A stretch of DNA of 64,000 nt from Eurosta solidaginis (lineage: Eukaryota; Arthropoda; Insecta; Diptera; Tephritidae): the NCBI RefSeq assembly GCF_040869045.1, contig NC_090319.1, positions 345,816,302-345,880,301 of the forward strand, given 5' to 3'. A program made the translations under genes and the position numbers. Within the stretch, counting starts at the first letter, position 1; each line of letters begins with the position of its first letter. Under the pieces are notes generated by a model, which was not told the DNA's origin, made no database searches, and saw nothing but the letters and a program-made list of their open reading frames with translations. Positions 23,793-33,752 of this stretch are shown here, piece after piece.

Positions 23793-24360
23793 ATATATTA
23801 GAATGGGTCGATTTATTAACCGATATCGCGCCATCGATTTTTCGATAGGATTTGGGGTCAGGAAAAATCGTTTCACTACGCAAACCGAAACAAATAATTT
23901 TCGAGCCTGCGAAATTTCATTTTGTTTTTTTTTACTTTTTTGACTTTGATTTTTAAGGGTTTTTCATGACCTACTAAAAAAATTTCATACGTCCGACCCA
24001 AAAGCGTCCGCTAAAAATGTTGGTATACATGAAAATTATATAATCAAATGAAAATTTTATAGTGTTCATAGTGTTTAATATGACAAAGTGTACCACAAAT
24101 CGATGGTACCGATTTTCTATGTAATTAATGGTGTAATTTTTGTAAATTTTATTTAATTTTAATTTGTAATTTTGTCAACCGCCACATCTAAAAATATTAT
24201 GCCCCTGATGATGCCAAGGAAATTTGGCGAAACGTTGGGCCGTAAGGTGGAATTAAATTTTTTTTATTCGCACTTCAACGAAATAGACCAGAATAGTTTA
24301 AAGGAAACTTAAATTCCGAAAATTTTTTAGTAGGTCATGAAAAAACCCTTAAAAATCAAA
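23793..24360. mobile_element. Foldback element copy 3 (split by a hammerhead-like unit)
   Basis: The left arm starts ATTAGAATGGGTCGATTTAT at about 23797 and includes ATTTCGCAGGCT (complement) and CATGACCTACTAAAAAAA. Only a short right-arm piece remains (about 24320-24360, TTTTTTAGTAGGTCATGAAA). The centre holds about 240 bp of unrelated DNA with the hammerhead-like core. Confidence 0.7.
24070..24310 (+). ncRNA. H-unit with hammerhead-ribozyme-like core
   Basis: At 24205-24244 the order is CTGATGA, a possible stem II (GCCAA/TTGGC, 24213-24217 with 24224-24228), GAAA, a possible short stem III (ACG/CGT), then A. That is the arrangement of a hammerhead core. Pairing for stem I is not evident, so a working ribozyme is doubtful. 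Downstream it reads AAGGTGGAATTAAA and CGCACTTCAACGAAATAGAC, ending in CTTAAATTCC. The same unit is found inverted at 32230-32525. Penelope-like elements are known to carry such motifs. Confidence 0.45.
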
Positions 24361-24482
24361 AAAAGTTTCATTTGAAATGAAAAAAGTTTCATTTAAAATG
24401 AAAAAAGTTTCATTTTAAATGAAAAAAAGGTTTATTTGAAATGAAAAAAGATTATTTGAAATGAAAAAAGTTTCATTTGACC
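24358..24482 (+). repeat. 20-bp palindromic tandem repeat
   Basis: About six imperfect units of AAAAAAGTTTCATTTGAAAT. TTTCATTTGAAATGAAA within it is palindromic apart from its centre. Begins exactly where the foldback right arm breaks off. Confidence 0.75.
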
Positions 24483-25140
24483 TGAAAATGCTATATCTGG
24501 ACCCAGAATAGATTGGTATTGAAAATTAGCGAAATCGGATGATAACCACGCCCACTTTTTATATGTATAACATTTTGGAAAACACAAAAAACCTGATTAT
24601 TTAGAAAATAGTACACCTAGAATATTGAAATTTGACGTGTGGACTGATATTGAGACTCGTTAAACCAATCGTAACAAAATTCGGCAGAGGGCTTGCCTTT
24701 ACTATAAGGAATGCTTTGAAGAAAAATTTACGAAATCGGTTAAGGACCACTCCCACTTTTATATAAAAGATTTTTAAAAGGGTCGTTGACGAAAATAATA
24801 AGCTATATCTTAGCGAAAAAGAGCTTTGTATCAATAGAATTTTACTTTCGAAATTGAATTATAACATTAAATTGGAAAACACCAAAATTTTTGAAAATGG
24901 GTGTGGCTCCGCCTCTTTTATGACAAAGCAATTTTATATTATTCGGGAGCCATAACTCGAAAAAAAATTTGCATATCGTAATGAAATTGTGTACACATAT
25001 TTTCCTTATAGCAGAAAATATTTCTAGTAGAAATGGACGAGATCGGTTAAAGACCACGGCAACTTAGATATAAAAGGCTAGAATAATAAGCTATAACTTA
25101 TTAAAAAATAGTTTGGAATCAACGATATTTCCCTTATCAA
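24483..25140 (+). repeat. GGGCGTGG repeat variant, continuation (copy iii)
   Basis: GAAATCGGATGATAACCACG with CCCACTTTTTATAT, then AAATCGGTTAAGGACCACTC with CCACTTTTATAT, then GGGTGTGGCTCCGCC. The order is the reverse of 54540-55150, showing both are copies of one element. Confidence 0.65.
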
Positions 25141-25223
25141 GTTTTATTGTTAGATGAAATGTGTGTGCAAGTCATAGATTATTTTGCGAAACATTTTGTT
25201 ATACATATGTTTTCTTACACAGA

Positions 25224-25312
25224 TGTGATTGCTCAGTAGGTAGAGACAGCTACTAGAATCCGTGGTCTGTCAGTTCGAAGTCAGGCCACCGTGCACCTGA
25301 TTTTTTTTACAG
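25224..25312 (+). other. tRNA-like sequence (SINE head or tRNA relic)
   Basis: GCTCAGTAGGTAGAG resembles a box A and AGTTCGAAGTC a box B, 41 bp apart, followed by a T8 run at about 25302 that could terminate Pol III transcription. The cloverleaf stems do not close well, so I do not call a functional tRNA. Confidence 0.4.
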
Positions 25313-27480
25313 CTGCAAGTGTAGACTTCTTTACCTTTAAACTGAAATCACGAAGACCGGTATATTGTAAATTTCGTTTGGTCATAATATAGTACCAAAA
25401 AAGTTTTAAATTTAGGTTTAAACTTTTAACCGCGTAAGTGTTTAAGAGAGACTGGAAGACGAGCTAGAAGGTCTGGGATCTTAGACTAGGCAATAGAAAT
25501 ATTTAGCACCATTTTCCACCACCCTGTACTGAAATTCGTTAGATCATAAACCTTACTTTTCATAGAGATATTAATAAAAAATAAAAAAAATGTAAAAAAA
25601 TGTGAACCCCTTAAAGTTGGATGATGTTTCACGGTTCGGCGCGACTTAAGGAAACATATATTTGGTTTTATATAAATTTGGTTTTATTTGTCTTTATACA
25701 GTTTTCTTTTGCAACTTAAAATTACTTAAGCTCTTATTATCTTATAAATACTGTTCTTATATTATTTATACATATTGTGCACGGACTTCATATATTGTGA
25801 TAATTTTGTAGTTATTTTAAATGGAACATATTCGTATCTATTTACAATGTATGTATGTTTATTAAACTTAAACGATCGTCGTTAAATACATAAATATCGA
25901 CTTTAGAAAAAAAAAAAAATATTCATTGAAGAAAATTGATGGATAATACTTGATTCTGTCAATGACATTATACAAAATTTCTATGTGATTTTTCATCGAC
26001 AACCAAATATCACAAGTCCTACATTGATTAGATAAAAAAAAATTATATATTCTTCTACAAAATAGCTGATTATCGATTAACGAATATCGATAAAAAAATG
26101 TTAATCGATTCGTTATATGGCGATGGCGAATGTCGTTAAAAAAGTTGCAGAATTTCAGACTCACTAAGTTTTAACGTTGCGTTTTGTCGAGATTTTAGCT
26201 AACGATTTTTCGCTAGTGATACCGATTGTGCTCTTAATTTTGAATATCGCCAACAAGATGACAATTATATTTAGTTTAATGGGCAAAAAGTGGCTCGAAA
26301 AATAATTTCGTAAACATAATTTGAATATTCTGCTATTATTTAGCGACAACAGCTGATGATATCGAATCTATATAAAAAAATAGTTACAGAAAATCGGTAT
26401 CGTTATATTTACCGATTTGTTAATATAGCGATTGGGAATGTGGTTAATATTATTAGTGAATTCTACTAAGGATGAATAATTTTTGAATCAAAATGCTCAA
26501 ATTTTGAGAAAATACTAATCGTAATATTTTTTTATCGATTCCATATATATACGTAATTGTTTTTGCTTCAATAGCACCAATGATGAGTTTAGTGCGCTTA
26601 CTTTTAGCAAAGTAAAATTTCGAATTGTCTTTGACTAACGAATGTTCGAAGATTAGCTAAAAGCTCTGGCAAAGAGGACATATCCATATCCCCATAAAAC
26701 TGTGATCCAACCAGCCTTATGGAAATCAATGTAGTTGGTCAATGGTGCCATATCATAACGCCCTATCCGTAACCATACCATACCAACCAATTGGTTTTGG
26801 GTTTTTCGCCATATCCATAACTTATAAATATTTCATTTGGTGAATTCATTACCTTTTTTTGATATTTTTTTGTTTGTTTTGGATACGTTTTAACTAAGAG
26901 ACTTATTATTTCTGGAATTAGTTCTTAATTTTTTTTGCATTTTCTTCTTTCTTATGAAATTGTCACATATTTTAGGTTAAGACAACAATAACCTATGCCA
27001 ATTGATATGTATAAGTAAAAATATGGTTATGACTATGGTGTTATGACTATGTCAACTTTGCCAAGCCCTTTAGCCTTTTGAGATAATCACTAAGTATTAT
27101 TTTCTCTTCTCTCCAAACGATTATGTAAACTATGCCCGAGTGCATTTGGAGAGGATATCGTTAAGAAAATCCCTTTATCTTTATATGGTTGTTGACATAG
27201 GACTGCATATGTTGTTTGGATAAAAAAAAATAAAAATAAATTCTTTGTTTTCGTTGACAAGTTTGTGTTTGGTTTTCTTTTTTTATATCAATACTATTTG
27301 TCCTTTTTTTGTTTTTTTGCTTTGGTCTATCTACAAAATGATTGTGCCCAGAACAGGTACAATATCGAGAGTAGCTGATTACGTGGTACTTATTGTTGTA
27401 ATATTTTGTTTTTGTAACAGGTTCCCTGAGTATTTTATATTCCATATATATTCTACAACACTTTGAGGTATCTTTTTTAA
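25313..27480. other. No gene seen; 3' flank of hkb
   Basis: AT-rich. About 26050-26460 contains TCGATAAAAA, TTAGCTAACGATTTTT and GATACCGATTGTGCT, similar to 17355-17480 (a dispersed repeat). No canonical AATAAA is found on the minus strand just after the hkb stop; two AATATA variants occur near 27437-27450. Confidence 0.4.
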
Positions 27481-27481
27481 A

Positions 27482-30400
27482 TTAATATCCATACAAATAG
27501 GGGTACATAGGCACAAATATAGCAGGTCCCAATTGACGTTCCTGTGGCATATGCGTTTTCATATGTTTTTTCAAATGATCTCGTCGTCCGAACTTTTTAC
27601 CACAAGCAGGGCATGGATATGGCCGAAGACCGGTGTGTATACGTTTGTGACGTGTAAGTTCTTCATTGCGCGTAAAAGTTTTACCACATGTTTCTACATC
27701 GCATTTGAAGGGGCGTTCACCTGTGAAACAAAGAGATAAAAAAAAACCATAATAAAAACTAGAATTTTGAACGTTTTTTAAATTAGTATGAAAATTCACC
27801 GTGGTATGATGGTAGCGTGCTCCGCCTACCACACCGTATGCCCTGGGTTCACACCCCGGGCAACGCAACATCAAAATTTTAGAAATAAGGTTTTTCAATT
27901 AGAAGAAAATTTGTCTACGCGCGGTCGCCCCTCGGCAGTGTTTGACAAGCGCTCCGAGTGTATTTCTGCCATGAAAAGCTCTCAGTGAAAACTCATCTGC
28001 CTTGCAGATGCCGTTCGGAGTCGGCATAAAACATGTAGGTCCCGTTCGGCGAATTTGTAGGGAAAATCATGAGGAGCTCGACGCAAATTGGAAGAGAAGC
28101 TCGGCCTTAGATCTCTTCGGAGGTTGTAGCACTTTACATTTTTTTTTTATGAAAATTCACTTAAGAGTATATTACGTAAAAGCAAAGCGGCACAACGAGT
28201 CGTATTTTCCAATGTAAACCAGAATTCGTATGATATAAGAGCCATTCATTCAACTCAGTGAGTGACAGAAAACCCGCCTTTGTGACATTTTTGGTATTAT
28301 ATAGTGGTGAATGTGAATGTTAGTGACCACGACGGAAAGTGTCACGGTGTTGTACATTATCTGGCCTTTAAATTAGTCAGGGTATTCGGCAGACTGTGCT
28401 CTCCCCGAAAAATGGTTTATTTAAAAAAATAGCCTTGCTTCTTCCCTTCTTCACTATCTATCCCATTCTCTTTTACTCTTTCTTCAATTTTTGTCATTAT
28501 TTTTGTCGATCCCTTATTCCATTTGTCTCTCCCAAATTCACTCCCAAACCCAAAGTTGGAGATATGATTCTCCAAAGCTTGTTGGGATTGGATAAAAAAT
28601 CTATATAACTTATTGTGAAGGACCTTTGAGCAATACTACGAAATATAAGTAGTTGATGGCTAAGAATATCTTTTTCGTTTTAAAAATAAGCGTGATAAAC
28701 TCGAACTAATTGGTGTGATATTGTGAAGACGAGATTTATGGAGTAAAGAGCGTACTGCTTGGAAGAAAGGTAGTCACATATATGTACAAAAATCAGGTCA
28801 CGAAAGTTAGGATCAAAATAACATCGGTGAAGATAACTCCGGAAAATGCGTTCGCAGGTTTACAAACAATTGACCGTGAACGACGGAGACCCCAGTTTCA
28901 GGCGTTTCAGGCAACTTCAAACATCATTTAAAAGAGAGCGGGATCGCCTTTTTCGAATCTTTCTGATGTTACCACTAGAAGGAATGGTGGAAATTGGTCC
29001 TGTGACAAATGGAAAACCTTTTAGTTCAATTTTATTGTATTATTATTTTATGTATTCCAAGTTTTTTGAAAAGCTTTAGAAACAGTTATTTGACAAAATT
29101 TTCCTTTTCCTTCAGCCCCTTTTTGTAAACTCCCTGAGGAAGGTACGAATAGTACCAAAACGCGTTAGAATAAATGAAAAGTTTGTTTTTGCTTCAAATA
29201 ACCGACCTTAAATCTCCTATAAAAATTGAAATATCTTTTGCCAAGAGTATTTATTGTGATATAGATTAGATTATAGAAAAATTAAGTCTTATCCGAGGGA
29301 TTAAAAAATCTTTGCGAGTAATGATATATTTGATGGACATGACCCCAAGCAAAAAGAAGTGAATACCTTCTCATCATCGGTAAGAAAACGGGGAGAAGAG
29401 TAAGAACTCCAATCCATAGTTTCTGGGCATGCCAATACAAAACCTTATACATATAGGAACACCAGGGTAGAGTAGGTAATAACTAGGACTTATCTCAATG
29501 AACGCTCCAATATTTGTTTTCATGTGTAAATCTTTTCAAACTTACCGGTATGTATACGTATATGTCCTTTTAGTTGACCATTGTTCGAGAAGGCAACATT
29601 ACAATGAGGGCATTTAAATTTCTTTGGACGTTGTTTTCTTGCATTCACAGCCTTCAGATGAGCTTCCTCGGCCATAATGCGAGCATATTCTTGCTCCATC
29701 AAACCAAAAGTATATGCATCCATGCCAACAAAGCTGGCTGCCGTCGCAGACATGCCCATCAAGGAGGTAGGATGTGGAGCCGTTGGCACAATATCACTAG
29801 ATCTCCCAAGCGCAGCAGCACCTGCGCTACCGTAAATGAATTCGCTTGTTAAATGCGCCGGCATTGTAGGAACTGCTGTCGTTGGAGGCGTTGAAGTTGG
29901 AACTGTGGTTGGAGGCGGTGTAGACATTACATTTGATAACAAATGCATATGATGCTGATGATAAGTTTCAAAAGCTGTACGTGATGTGAAGTGATGATGC
30001 GCAGATAAGGAAGTTTCATGTGTTTGTTGAGCTGTATAGTTGTTGGCGTGTGCCAAGCGATGCATTGCGGATTTGGATTCTATAAACCGATTTTCACTAG
30101 TGCTGCGTTCACGGTCCTCATATTGTTGACGCTCCGTTTCATCGCTGAGCTGACTAAAATTACTTTGACTTGATGCGCAATCTGAGTTACGACTTGTGTG
30201 CAAGTAATCACAATCATCATCATCACCACGACCATCATCATCATCGACCTCCACATCTTCATCTTCGGTTTCCATACCATCATGACGCTCAACCTTCACG
30301 ATTTCCACTTTAATGGTGTTCGTCTTTGGATTGATGCTTCTGCTTACTTTATCAGCTCTGATGATTAAATTCTCTGGAGCTGCGTGCTTGTTCGGGATGG

Positions 30401-30551
30401 CTGCAGTAACTGCGCGCTCTCCTGCAGCATGAGCTTTGGAAGCGCTTAAACTCTGGCTGTTGTTTGCTGCTGCGTTACGTTGCGCCATATCCCAGGGTCG
30501 GAAAAGGCGTGAGTAAGTTTGTGGTGGACACTGAATTTTCATTGAAGACAT
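27482..30551 (-). CDS. hkb: huckebein, C2H2 zinc-finger transcriptional repressor
   Basis: Two coding exons on the minus strand: 30551-29546 (335 codons + 1 nt) and 27720-27482, joined across ACCG|GTAAGT and TTTCACAG|GTGAAC, giving 414 residues. FRPW at residues 17-20 is the Groucho-recruiting type motif known in Huckebein. An acidic stretch spans about 94-113, and a Pro/Thr-rich stretch follows the His-rich centre. Zinc fingers: 312-334 (FKCPHCNVAFSNNGQLKGH...), 340-364 (C-x4-C type), 370-392, with TGERP and TGLRP linkers. The C-terminus is IFVPMYPYLYGY. In Drosophila, hkb is a terminal gap gene acting under Torso in the embryonic poles and gut primordia, and its protein is about 300 residues; this one is longer in the low-complexity part. 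The start at 30551 is the first in-frame ATG (A at -3). The intron contains a SINE. Identity is by recognition, not search. Confidence 0.88.
27800..28146 (+). mobile_element. SINE1, complete copy
   Basis: A tRNA-like head with box A TGGTATGATGGT (27802-27813) and box B GGTTCACACC near 27847. The body has GTATTTCTGCCATGAAAAGC, CTTGCAGATGCCGTTCGGAG, GGAAGAGAAGCTCGGCCT and GGAGGTTGTAGCAC, ending in CATTTTTTTTT. It is flanked by a 13-bp duplication TATGAAAATTCAC at 27787-27799 and 28147-28159, the signature of target-primed retroposition. The 3' tail is T-rich in the sense strand, not A-rich. Opposite in orientation to hkb. Fragments of the family lie at 5950, 46255, 53860 and 61180. Confidence 0.88.
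28385..28560 (+). repeat. Pyrimidine-rich tract
   Basis: Runs of CTTCCC, TTTACTCTT and CTCCC on the plus strand, preceded by CTCCCCGAAAAATG, which resembles TTGCCCGAAAAATG at 47651. This suggests the tracts at 28.4 and 47.7 kb are members of one dispersed repeat. Confidence 0.45.
29090..29215 (+). repeat. H-unit-like motif, degenerate
   Basis: CTGAGGA at 29134-29140, then a perfect stem GGTAC/GTACC, then AAAACG, GAATAAA and, about 60 bp on, CTTAAATCTCC. The order parallels the H-units at 24205 and 32402, but the GAAA is lost. Confidence 0.45.
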
Positions 30552-30740
30552 ATTTGGTTTTTTTTTTAACAAACTTTTGCACACAAAACAAATTTTGTAC
30601 TTATAACTCAAATGTTTATTCAATATTTTCACAGCAAAAAATTGTGTTAATACAACAGAAATTTTAAAATAAATTTTATAACAAAAATAATGCGAAATGC
30701 TTGCGGACTATGCCGTATGTGGCGTTATGACGTGCGCGTC

Positions 30741-30775
30741 TTGTCTGAACACTATGAAATCTCAACGTTAACTGA
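30741..30775 (-). promoter_or_regulatory. Putative hkb core promoter (Inr + DPE)
   Basis: The minus strand has TCAGTT at 30775-30770, a perfect fly initiator with the +1 A at 30773, and AGACAA at 30746-30741. AGACA occupies +28 to +32, the exact DPE position and fit to RGWYV. A TATA-like TATACTTAAA sits at about -37 to -28. The implied 5' UTR is 222 nt with no intron. Confidence 0.5.
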
Positions 30776-30987
30776 GCCTGCTACGTATGCACCAGCAGCA
30801 TTTAAGTATAGAGTCCTGTCGCAAGGATAGCACGGCACTTGAGCGCTACCTCCGCTATTCACAATTTATCTGCCATATTTTTTCAGTATCTCACTGAGAT
30901 ACGTACCAATACACATGAAAGTATATATGCACGTGTGTGTATGTGTTAACAATTTTCACTCCACCTTTAAATTGCCTTTTCCCTCGA

Positions 30988-30995
30988 TTCATTCA
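30988..30995. promoter_or_regulatory. Capicua octamer upstream of hkb
   Basis: TTCATTCA (TGAATGAA on the minus strand) is the canonical Capicua site. It is 215 bp upstream of the proposed start site. In Drosophila Capicua represses hkb until Torso signalling relieves it. The match is an 8-mer, so chance occurrence is possible. Confidence 0.45.
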
Positions 30996-30999
30996 TGAA

Positions 31000-31430
31000 C
31001 AACAAGCATAATCCCTGCGGTTTTGTCGCCTGCCTATAACTTGCCTGTTTTCAGCCTTCGTGAGTGGCAGATCCGCCTGCTTTGCTGCTTGCCTGCCTGA
31101 ATGTATGTCTGTCTGTCTGGCTGGTTGGTTGCTTGTGTTGGCTGCATGCCTTTCGTCAATTCGCAGACATGAGTTTACACATACATATGTATATCTAGAA
31201 CTTTACACTTTTTGTTAGTTTGAATATTAGGGATGATTTTTTTTAGCAATGGCTGCTGAGTCCTTTGCTTCGTTTGGGCTTCTACCATGTATACGTCCCC
31301 TTCCCTTTGCCTATTTTTATGCTTGGCAAAATTAAATTTATTATATTACATTAAACCATCGCATATTTTTATCATCTTTATTGTTTTTGTTGCACATTTG
31401 TGACCATCAAACACTAAAACAAAATGTTTA
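31000..31430. other. hkb upstream DNA
   Basis: Contains a GCCTG/GTCTG-rich stretch near 31080-31130. No gene. Confidence 0.4.
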
Positions 31431-32200
31431 CAACCTTTGAAACGTTTTTGGTTTTGAAGTTTATATTTAACATTAATTTCCAATTGGTTTGACATCGAAG
31501 ATGTTTTTCATTAATCTACAACCATTCAGAAACTTTAAGTTCATTTTTAATACTTAAAATTCTTTTACAATTATTCTCCAATATTGGAGAAACGTTTTTG
31601 GGAGCTTAAATCTGATATCGAACATCATTCGCCAATTAATAGCCTAGCTTTGAGAATTTTGTATTTCTCAAGTTGATAACAAACATCATTTTGAGTCGTT
31701 ATTTTAATATCCATATGCTTTGCCAATTATTCTGCAACCTTTCACACATTCTTGTTTCTCAAGTTGATATAAAACATCATTCCCCAATTATAAGCAGCCA
31801 GGCTGCGAATTTTGTAGTTCTCGAGTTTATATCCAACATCACTTTCCATTTGTTCTTTAACCAGTGAGATATTTTCAGACCTAATTTGGATATCCAACAC
31901 CATTTTCCAATTATTTCCAATGCTTTGAGAATTGTTTAGCCCTCAAAATTTTATCTAACGTCATTTTACAATTATTCTCCAGTCTTTGTGGTGTTTTCAG
32001 TTCTTGTTTTAATATCCTATGTGCTTTGTCAAAAATTCTCCAAGCTTAGACAAATTTTTATTTCTCAAGTTGATATAAAACATCATTCTCCAAATACAAG
32101 AGAAGCTTTGAGAAATCTGTAATTCTCAAGTCGATGCCGAACCTCATTCGCCAATTATTCTCTGACCTTTAAGAATTATTTTCCAATTACGTTGAAGATC
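31430..32200. repeat. Degenerate minisatellite upstream of hkb
   Basis: Roughly nine or ten diverged units of 70-90 bp. Recurring blocks: TTTCTCAAGTTGATATAAAA, CATCATTCNCCAATTAT, and GCTTTGAGAATTTT. Clear instances start near 31665, 31755 and 32070. Coding frames through it are not supported. Confidence 0.65.
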
Positions 32201-32229
32201 TACTTGAAAACTATAAGTTTTTGAATAAT

Positions 32230-32525
32230 TTTCTTCCGATCAGTATGTCATATGTGGAGATTAAATTTCCTTTAAGCTATTCTGATCAATTACGTTATAG
32301 TGCGAATAAAAACAAGGTTTATTCCACCTTACGGCACAACGTTTCGTCAAATTTCCTTGGCATCATCAGGGGCGTAATATTTTATTTATTTTTGTACACC
32401 CCTGATGATGCCAAGGAAATTTGACGAAACGTTGGGCCGTAAGAGGGAATAAACTTTGTTTTTATTCGCACTATAATGAAATAAATCAGAATAGCTTAAA
32501 GGAAACTTAATCTCCACATATAAGT
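32230..32525. repeat. Inverted pair of H-units (hairpin element)
   Basis: Left arm (about 32245-32378) and right arm (about 32398-32522) are inverted copies. The right arm reads CTGATGATGCCAAGGAAATT then TGACGAAACG at 32402-32431 and GGGAATAAACTTTG, ending CTTAATCTCCACATA. The left arm is its reverse. The spacer is only about 20 bp. Stem II has one mismatch (GCCAA/TTGAC) compared with the copy at 24205. Confidence 0.8.
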
Positions 32526-33524
32526 TTCTTAAAATAATGCAAAGGTTGAAGCACAATTCTGTGGTCTCTTCGATGTTTGTTGGGTATGGCCATCCATATC
32601 TCCCTGCCTATTGAGCTGGAAGATCATAATAATTGTGTACATTTGTGCGACTGCGAAAAAGTCAATTCGTCGTTAGCTTTGCTTTAGCATTTTGAGATTA
32701 TGAATTTTACGCTTTCCCACCGACAAACCCACCACTGGATGGGATGCGCAAGTTTTCAAGAAAAAAAAGTAATAACTTATCAGCCTCCGTTTCAACCTAC
32801 CCCCAACCTATAGATGTATTTCTGAACGACCCACAGCCACACCATATCATATCATGCCCGCCTTTTGAACTTTCCCTCTTGTGTAACGGTTCATTTTGCG
32901 AGTGTGTGTGCTAAAGTTGTTGTTGTACGCCTTTTATTCTTTTCAATCTTGATTTCACATTTTAAGTGCGTGTCTGCCATTTATTAAATTTGTACGCAGA
33001 TAAATATGTAGGTAGAGATTACCTCTGGTTTTTGTTGTAACTTAGTTGTATGTATGTATGTAAGTTGCTCGTTACGTGGCACTTTGGTCGGGGGGTTGTG
33101 CATAAGAAGCGCGCCCTCAGATTTTGCGGGCTTGTCTCAAGTTATGGAGTTGCGTTAAAATGCTTTGGGGCTCGGTTCAATGAATTTCATTATCTATCAT
33201 CATAATCATCAGCAGCTGGGCTATTAGCGTAGAGTTAGGTTTTTTGGGTTGCACAAATATATTCAGAATACATACATAAATGCACATTTGGGGCGCATTC
33301 GGGCAAAGTTTAAAAGCCCAAGCTTCTTGTGGTTTGCTACTTTAACATTTTTCTTAGTTTAGGAATCCTCTTGGAAGATAAGTTGCTTTACAAAGATGGC
33401 TGCGGTTTAAACAGTTGCAGATAGGTATAGCTGAATTAAGTTTATTTAAATAGATAATACATCACTAATTTTTTTGTTATACACATCGTGTATTTGTACA
33501 CAAAGTTATTGTAACTTTCATGTG
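32526..33524. other. No gene seen; distal hkb upstream DNA
   Basis: Unique-looking AT-rich DNA with a TCAATGAA (33177-33184, Capicua-like variant) and a (TATG)n run near 33046. Could include hkb enhancer DNA; nothing decisive. Confidence 0.4.
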
Positions 33525-33752
33525 TAGGTCCAGCTATTAGGAGGGATAGAGCTGTCAGAACTAGAAGTAGCAAATGGCATAGGTCCTAGAAAGCTTTCAG
33601 TATTTGTCAAGAGGACGGATTTATTTTATAACATAGGACCTGATTTTTGAAGGACTGTTTCAGTTTGGTCGTAAAACAAACTTCTGATAACACTGTGGAC
33701 TTATTTAGTCTATGTGAGGTCCTCACGCACCGGCCGAATCAATCTTACCTAT
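33525..33752 (+). mobile_element. LINE B 3' end, truncated
   Basis: CCAGCTATTAGGAGGGATAG, CTTTCAGTATTTGTCAAGAG and TTTATTTTATAACATAGG lead into the 3' end TCTATGTGAGGTCCTCACGC with ACCGGCC and a CTTACCT ending. It matches 50899-51108 of the long copy. Confidence 0.75.

Larger units (their letters stand above)
27721..29545 (-). other. hkb intron
   Basis: 1825 bp, GT-AG on the minus strand. It holds a SINE1 (27800-28146), a pyrimidine-rich tract (28385-28560), an H-unit-like motif (about 29090-29215), and two Capicua-like octamers (28245-28252, 29495-29502). ORFs inside it are not supported. Confidence 0.85.

Noticed and set aside
27840..27870. A functional tRNA gene at the SINE1 head
   Set aside because: Boxes A and B are present, but the cloverleaf is degenerate and the sequence continues into the SINE body with a target duplication.
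27788..28217. Plus-strand ORFs inside the hkb intron
   Set aside because: They lie within SINE1 and its flank; the tRNA-like head and target duplication explain the sequence.
30080..30292. Met/Val-rich 70-codon minus ORF
   Set aside because: It is an out-of-frame shadow of the acidic stretch of hkb.
30552..30632. N-terminal extension of hkb to 30632
   Set aside because: The codon at 30632 is GTG, not ATG; the first in-frame ATG is at 30551 and is followed by the expected FRPW region.
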